Assembly: GCA_023053685.1 (NCBI GenBank)
Contig: JALIGW010000001.1
Coordinates: 51,581,359-51,645,358, forward strand
Direction of reading: 5' to 3'
DNA: 64,000 nt
Source of the DNA: Diadophis punctatus similis
Taxonomy: Eukaryota > Chordata > Lepidosauria > Squamata > Dipsadidae
Position numbers and translations under genes: made by a program. Positions 57,795 through 64,000 of this stretch are shown here, piece after piece; within the stretch, counting starts at the first letter, position 1; every line of letters begins with the position of its first letter. The notes under the pieces were generated by a model. It saw only the letters and a program-made list of their open reading frames with translations. It made no database searches and was not told the DNA's origin.

Positions 57795-58127
57795 GTGCAG
57801 AGTATATTATGAGCATCCTGTGAACCCTAAAATAATTGAAAAGAGAGCCCAAGTTGGAAAGCTGAGATCTGTCACATGAATAATATGTGACCCTATCAAT
57901 TCTGTATCATTTTGCTGTCTGCAAAACTATTACATTTAGTGCTTACCACTAAAGTAGGTTTAACCTGGACTTCCTTATTGTCCTGAATGAAATAATGTTT
58001 ATTATCAAAACCCTGTAAGAAATGCACTTTCTATCCCAGTCCTGGAAGTGATATCATTATTTCCTTAGCAAAAGCAGAATCTTGAAAAACTGAAAGCTGG
58101 ACCAGCCATTACTTATGAATAATCTAA
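57795..58127. other. No recognised feature
   Basis: AT-rich DNA. Confidence 0.5.
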
Positions 58128-58311
58128 GTAACATTCATTTTAAAATAAGAATGAGGAGTTGGTATGTCATCAAAGTCTCAAAGGTGCTTTTTCAAAAGGC
58201 AACTAGACTTCTTCCTCAAGGAAAAAAACAGTCCAGTTGTCTTTTGAAAAAGCACCTTTGAGACTTTGATGACATACCAACTCCTCATTCTCATTTTAAA
58301 ATGAATGTTAC
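58128..58311. repeat. Long inverted repeat, about 80-bp arms
   Basis: The left arm starts GTAACATTCATTTTAAAAT and the right arm ends with its inverse. The arms pair over about 81 bp with only about three mismatches, around a spacer of roughly 21 bp (about 58210-58230). The arms contain the R1 block 'caaaggtgctttttcaaaag'. Confidence 0.93.
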
Positions 58312-58910
58312 CAAGAAACTTCATCACTTTTGACTGGATGGTGGGGGAAGGGAAGGATAGGTTCTGACAGGATGGGGGTGGGTGGGAAGGAAGGATTGTA
58401 TTTCTTTGCAGTCATCTGGTCATTAGCAGGTTCTCTGAGAGCCATTGAGGCCACTCGGAACACAGATGAACCCCCAAGTGGCCTCAAATTTTCTTGGATG
58501 TGTAGCAAAACCTCCACATGTAGCAAAAGTCACCAAAGCTTTCTTTGTTTCTATGGGCTTTCTAGTCCTTTTCCATTATACCAAAGCGGAATGAGTGGGA
58601 TAGAGACGCAGAGTTCAAATTTGAGAGCTCATTAAGAGTCAAAAAGGCTTGTCTTAAAAAGAACCATGGTACATAAAACTAAATGTCTATTTAAAACAGT
58701 TCTCTGCTTCAATTGATATTAATTGCATGCCTATGGGAAACCACCACAGCACCCTTTCCAATGCACTTTCTTTACAATAGTATTGATTCTGATGGAGGTG
58801 AGCCCTTTTTATAGTCTTATCTCAATGAACTCATTTCTTCTCCTCAATAGCTATTTGGATACATTGTGTTAGAAAGATCTCCATTTTAATTATCCAATAG
58901 GAAGTGCACT
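58312..58910. other. No recognised feature
   Basis: Moderately mixed composition. The 101-codon frame at 58330-58635 has no domain I recognise. Confidence 0.45.
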
Positions 58911-58912
58911 TA

Positions 58913-59489
58913 CAAGGGTGAGTCAAAAAGTAAATCCATTTTCTTTATTTCAGGTGAAGTTTTTGATAAAAATACCTGAAATTTTTCCCAGTTATAAATG
59001 ATTATATCATTTACGTTCTGAAATATTTTGTTTCTTACTTTTCAGGTTTGTAGACTCACAAGGAAAATTCAAAATGGCTGCTCCCTTAGAGTTGCGTCAA
59101 AAACAAAGAGCAGTGATTGAATTCCTTGTTGCTTAGTAGGAAACCCCTGTGAACATTCACAGATGATTACAAAATGTGTTTGAGGACAATACTTTAGATT
59201 ATAGAGGGTTTGAAAGAGGGTTTGAGAGGCAAACATTATTCCAGTGATGAGGAAGTGAAAACTGCAGTGAAGAAGTGGCTCAAAGGACAGTCAACAAAAT
59301 TTTACGAGACAGGGATACATGCTCTCATTCGAAGGCGGAACATTGCTATTGAGAGAAACGGTGGCTATGTTGAGAAGTAGAGATGTGATCCACAGAGGAC
59401 CAGCTTCATTTTGATGTATGCTACATGTTCCTGTGTTGGTAATTATACCTGTCCTAAAGAAAATGGCATTACTTTTTGACTCACACTCA
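58913..59489 (+). mobile_element. Internally deleted mariner element, 577 bp
   Basis: The inverted termini are about 30 bp: left CAAGGGTGAGTCAAAAAGTA, and right (minus strand) TGAGTGTGAGTCAAAAAGTA. TA flanks both ends (58911-58912 and 59490-59491). A full mariner is about 1.3 kb, so roughly half of it is missing from the middle. Transposase remnants are annotated separately. Confidence 0.92.
59074..59380 (+). pseudogene. Mariner transposase remnant, N- and C-terminal pieces
   Basis: The transposase would bind the inverted ends and cut and paste DNA with a DD34D active site. Here the N-terminal piece starts at the ATG 59074-59076 (MAAPLELRQKQRAVIEFL) and stops after about 20 codons at TAG TAG. 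Its helix-turn-helix part continues in decayed form (ETPVNIH...LQNVFEDNTLDY). The C-terminal piece, in another frame, covers 59234-59380 (SSDEEVKTAVKKWL, then FYETGIHALIRR and NGGYVEK, stop). The central catalytic region with the aspartates is absent. It can be mobilised only in trans, if at all. Confidence 0.9.
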
Positions 59490-59491
59490 TA

Positions 59492-62145
59492 TAACTGCAA
59501 ACTACAAATGTAGTTGTGTTTACTTTCCCAACAATTCTCAAGAGGAATGAAATTTAAACTGTAAGTATAGACAGATAATGATGTATCTATACAAAACTGC
59601 ACACTTATGCAGTTGTGTTTACTGTGCTTAATTAAATCACTATCCTGCATTTCTTTCCAACTTGATGCCATCTGGAAATGAAAATACAACTTTCAAAAAT
59701 CTCAGCCAACATGACAAGGAATTTTGAGAGCTGTAGTCCATTACATATCTAGAAAACCAGATTACAGAGCGATATATGATATATACCGGTAGGTCTTCTG
59801 TAAGATCTGCCTTGCAGATCCATTTTTTTTATTTCTCTCCTGCAGAGAATCATCTCTGAATCACAACTATCTTTGTTTTACATTTCTTCTTTTCAAGCAA
59901 TCTTCTTTTGCTAGCAATCTTACATCTTCTTTTCTAGCAATCATCTTCAAGGATTATTATTTTCTAAAAAATTTTTAAAAGATTTAAAAACATATCTGCT
60001 GGAAAAAATATTCTTGATCAATATGTTATACTGGTTATACTGGTTATAAGGTGTCAAAATGACAGAAATATTCTTCCAAATTTTAGCCTCTAAGCATCAA
60101 CTCAGCATTTTCAATTACTTTTCTTCAGTTAAATTTATTTGTATTTATTTAACTCAGTAGAGAAGGAAAAGCTATATTTTTTCACACCTAACTTACTCAG
60201 GAATGATGCATTAAAAGATAAAGCAAAAAAGAAACCCAAATGGAGTTTAAACATTTATGATATATGTTTAAACTGTTGACTGCATCTGTTTTAGTTAGCA
60301 AATTTGTTTTGTGTCACTCTTAATCAGAAGACTTATATTTTTGTTTCTATTATTGATTTTGCAGCCATGCCAGTTAATGTTATTATCCTGGACAGTACAT
60401 TCAGAAGTTACCTTACAGCCATTTTAAATAAAAGCAGACATCAATTGGGCACTCAAAAATGAGATAAGAACTCATTTTCTATAAGAACTCAAAAAAGCAA
60501 CCTCTTACTCTGTTATATATTCTTTTTTCAAATGGCACATCTTTTTTATCCTTTACTTTAAAAATTCAGTGAATAGGACAAATCAAGGACAGATAAAAAT
60601 TATCCCCTCCTGAAAACAGATTGTTTGGAGATATAAAATAAATGAACGCAATGACAATATGTTTCACATAAAATCTTCTCATTTACCAACTGATACTACC
60701 ATCAGCATAAGCACCGTCATTTTATATCATCTTTATTCCTATCACTGGGACCAATACAATTATGAGAAATGGGTGTGTAGTTCATAAATATTACAGTATG
60801 CATTTCAAGTATACCTTGATAACCTATTAGAAACTGGGATCGAGGTTGCTCCTGCTAGCATCCTTCTTGTTTCATGGAACTGGGCTTTTGAGATAGTGAT
60901 TTCAGTGTATTGTAATGATTCCAGACTTCCCCGTAAGGCTGTCTGACTTATGGTATCTCATTGTCTTTCTTAGTATTCAGCAACTGAAGGTCATATGGAA
61001 GCTTCTGGTAAGCTTTTTAGTATGTCTTTTACTAAGACATACTAAATAAGTCATATAATAGAGTAATGTAACTAAGACATCCCTAGTGACCTAGTAATGT
61101 AACTAAGACATCCCTAATTGTCCTCAAAATTGGACATTCACAAGAAACTTGCAGCAATCATTTCATAATTTGAAAGGTTTTCTACACTATATGAACATAC
61201 TGATTTAAGGCTATTTTGGGGTTGTACTCCAGAATCAGAATAGAAGAATGTATAGCTTTAGTGAAGCATCAAACTATGATGTAATAGATACAAGTGGAAG
61301 CCAAAAATCTACTTACCTGCTACAGTCAACCATCCCATTATCTAATTCCCATAAGTACAACCGGTTGGGAAAATTGGATATCAACCATCAACAGGATTTC
61401 TAAAGCCCAAATTCCAAGCAACAAATTTCATGGTATGAAGGGTAGTTTCTCATGCATGCCAAACCTACATTACACACTTTTTAAAACTTCCCTTAAAAGT
61501 CTTATCATATGGCATGGGATCATAATGGATGTAGAAAGAAGGTGCTGTTAAAAATGCAAATTCTTTCAACAATCACAATTGTTATTCAAACTGTTATCAT
61601 TGTCATCATCATTAACATCATCTCTTTTTCCTCCTCATTGTGGTGCTTTTCTGCAGACACCCTGATATTCCAATCAGTCTCAGAGTTTTGAAAAATGAGG
61701 CTTTTTATGGGACTCCAATAAAAGATACCTGAAAGGTCCCTAAAGCTGCCTTATCGCAAGCAGACTGATTAATATAACAAAGCAAACATTTTAGTTTCAC
61801 AATTCTGTTATGGGCTAATAGGCTAAACACTCTGCTAAGAGATTCCAGGCTGTATAATTTAAGGCCAAGTGAAAAACTGCAGTAACATTTTATATTATAT
61901 ATTAGCTATTGTTGGTTTTCTCATTTCATTCCCGCCAATGAATTTTTGTAAGCATACTCTTAATGAGATTGTCCTGAATAGTCAAGTTTCCTGTCATTGT
62001 CTCACACAGAATGCTTTTCAACCAAATCTATCTCACACTCACATCAAATAATTAAATGCTATAGAAACATGAAGCCATCTAAGTAGTATAGAATTTACAT
62101 ATAGTACTAATACTTCCATGAAGTGTTTCCATGGTGAAAGGATTT
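59492..62145. other. No recognised gene or repeat family, 2.6 kb; small local repeats
   Basis: Local structures only: 'cttcttttctagcaatc'-like units repeated at 59885-59945, 'actggttat' three times near 60030-60050, and a hairpin plus short tandem at 61018-61116. No motif-bearing frame is seen. Confidence 0.5.
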
Positions 62146-62149
62146 GTTG

Positions 62150-62385
62150 GGTGGGGGGGACACACAATTGGAAGCTCCTTTTGCATCCCTATGAAGTTGC
62201 CCATTGAAGTGGTACCCGTTTATCTACATGCAGTAGCCTACTGTTGAATCACTGAGTTGGCGGAGCATATGACAGGACCTTAACCCGCCCTGCAACAGCA
62301 ATGGGTCTTGAACACAAGGCTGCCGATTGGCAGCCCAGCATTTTAACCTCATGAAATCGTGCTCGTACTCCATACAGTATTTCTT
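62150..62385 (-). repeat. Probable tRNA-like SINE, worn
   Basis: On the minus strand it reads 'atgaggttaaaatgctgggc', 'tgccaatcggcagcc' and 'gtgttcaagacccattg' (B-box-like), followed by 'aacgggtaccacttcaatgg'. The pattern fits a tRNA-derived head and a squamate SINE body. There is no second copy in the window, so the call is tentative. Confidence 0.45.
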
Positions 62386-62467
62386 AAGAAACAGAATTTT
62401 AACATATATCTACATATTGAATTTTAAAAGTGCTTCATTCAAAACATGAAATAATAATGCTAAACAT

Positions 62468-62660
62468 AAAGAAGAAGAAGAATTCTTTATTGGCCAAAGT
62501 GTGATTGGACACACAAGGAATTTGTCTTTGGTGTATATGCTCTCAGTGTACATAAGGAGAATAAAATACATTCATCAAGAATAAAAAGATATAGCACTTA
62601 GTGATAGTCAAGGTTACTAATAAGCTATCAAATCGTTAATGAATTGGTGTTAGTTAGGCA
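62468..62660. repeat. Probable interspersed repeat fragment with (GAA)n edge
   Basis: (GAA)n then 'ttctttattggccaaagtgt' and 'gattggacacacaaggaatt' followed by 'tgctctcagtgtacataa'. I recognise this as a frequent squamate repeat motif, but this window has no other copy to compare. Confidence 0.4.
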
Positions 62661-62664
62661 ATGC

Positions 62665-63099
62665 TTTCTCTGCTTATATTGCAGTTCTACATATTTTTAT
62701 TTAGAAATAAGTATTGCTGAGTTGAGTAGCACTTCAGTCCAAAGAGGTCCCAGATTAAAACTGATTAACTTGATTAAGTTTTGTAATATCTGTTAAATGT
62801 AAAGGATAGCAAATATTTTAACACAATAAACATGTTCAAATATGAGAATTAAATATCTTAATCTGAAATCTTCTTACTTCCCTGGATCTGTGTATTCAGA
62901 ATCTTCCTGGTGTTTTTTAAAAAAACCTATCACACAACAATACACTTTGAAATTTCCTATCATAATGCACATTGAATTTGTTATCTTTAAATTTGAAATG
63001 TCATCTTTGAGATTGGCAAAACTTAAAGTTCAGCTAATTACTTTGCAGTATTTTTAAGCACTTCAGATGGCATCCCAAGCAAAAACATAGATACACTGG

Positions 63100-63136
<37 letters not shown>

Positions 63137-64000
63137 ATGCATTTTTAAATGTAGCAAGTCAGGCTGTTACATGAACTTTATCACCTTTTGATCATTCATG
63201 CATTTCACTGTTATAATATCCTTGCTGATTAATAGCTATTTCTAAAAACTTCGATACATGTGATTAACAGAATGTGCAAAAAAAAATTGTGCTCACAGAA
63301 GCAGTACAGATCATGCTGCACACTTTTCCCCAATAATTTTTCACTGTGTTCATGTTTAAAGTGTTATTTTCAGCTTCACTGAGATTTTTAAGGTCCAGTT
63401 CTATTTTTGAAATGAATTGCATTCTGTCCAGGTACTCATATAATTACCTAGTCTACCTTGGCTCACATGTTGTAATACCTGGATGACTAATTCAACACTT
63501 TAACAGTTTTGGAGGGAAATGGTACCCAATTTCAAATAATCTGTGTTTTTCTCGATTGTCAGATTGTGTTTAGCTGAGGGAGTTTAACAAGCTGTATGTC
63601 TCCATTGCTCCAGATGTACACACCAGGGAAAGAAATGATGAGGGACAGGGACTTGGATGTGTAGATTAAATAAACATTTTTAACAACAAATCCTGGCACT
63701 CTGTTCTCACCATTCCTGCCATCTCTGAAGCACGACCAAATCATTAGTGGGGACTGTATCTGTGTATCTCAACAGTAATGGAGATTCTTTTTTTCCATCT
63801 GCCATGTATTGAAGTCTGAGTGCTCCATTGGTTTGTGCGTTTTCAGTTTGATGAATTCATTATTCTCTATCTTCTTCTCTCACTGCTTCAAATCAGAATG
63901 TTTGCCAAATGGCCGGCAGGTAACTTTTCGTGTATTAACCCACCCTTAATATTTGTTTCCTCTGATCTTTAATTTCCACAGAAATTCCACAGGCCACAAT
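62665..64000. other. No recognised gene; (CA)n at 63101-63134
   Basis: AT-rich DNA with one CA microsatellite. 'tttaatttccacag' at 63969-63982 looks like a splice acceptor, but too little follows before the window ends to support an exon. Confidence 0.45.

Noticed and set aside
57583..57879. 98-codon frame with internal protein repeats
   Set aside because: The repeats come from the 162-bp DNA duplication, and the unit shows no coding features.
63969..64000. Splice acceptor and start of an exon at the window end
   Set aside because: A pyrimidine-rich stretch plus CAG occurs by chance, and only 18 bases follow.

Overview
This is nuclear genomic DNA of a vertebrate, most probably a squamate reptile and perhaps a snake. 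The evidence is the repeat content: CR1-type LINE 3' ends, several copies of a tRNA-derived squamate SINE (head GCCGAGGTGGCGCAGTGG, tail rich in GCTATT), many GC-rich hAT-like MITEs ending in CAGNGGTGGGTT, Tigger/pogo-like MITEs ending in CAGGTAGTCCT, long tetranucleotide microsatellites, and an AT-rich background. I see no host protein-coding exon, rRNA or tRNA gene. The window reads as an intergenic or deep intronic stretch shaped by successive transposon insertions. Almost all open reading frames are chance frames in AT-rich DNA or frames inside repeats.

The main gene-bearing object is a nearly complete Ty1/copia LTR retrotransposon on the minus strand (38682-43672). It has two identical 495-bp LTRs, a 5-bp target duplication (ATCAT), a primer-binding site complementary to the anticodon arm of initiator tRNA-Met (the Drosophila copia type), a polypurine tract, and one gag-pol frame with zinc knuckle, protease, DD35E integrase, reverse transcriptase and RNase H. 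A single in-frame TAA interrupts RNase H. Identical LTRs imply a recent insertion. It landed inside an older interspersed repeat.

Layout: 1-2.2 kb, no feature seen. 2.2-3.0 kb, a SINE split by two hAT MITEs. 5.8-6.3 kb, a 460-bp hAT MITE. 8.0-9.5 kb, a hairpin-rich hAT MITE followed by a 955-bp pogo-like element carrying an unusual GC-rich cargo. 11-14.2 kb, three more hAT MITEs and a Tigger-like MITE. 15-28 kb, SINE, LINE and hAT fragments, including a SPIN-like hAT at 19.9 kb and a CR1 ORF2 fragment at 27-28 kb split by a hAT MITE. 28-38 kb, sparse, with microsatellites and a near-perfect 92-bp palindromic MITE at 33.3 kb. 38-43.7 kb, the copia element. 43.7-50.9 kb, mostly no recognisable feature. 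51-59.5 kb, SINEs, two MITEs, a 162-bp tandem duplication, a 184-bp palindrome and an internally deleted mariner. 59.5-64 kb, little.

The elements do not form a pathway, but nesting gives a relative chronology: SINE and CR1 copies are older than the hAT MITEs inside them, and the copia insertion looks youngest. Family names were assigned by recognition without a database search, so superfamily labels are firmer than family labels.
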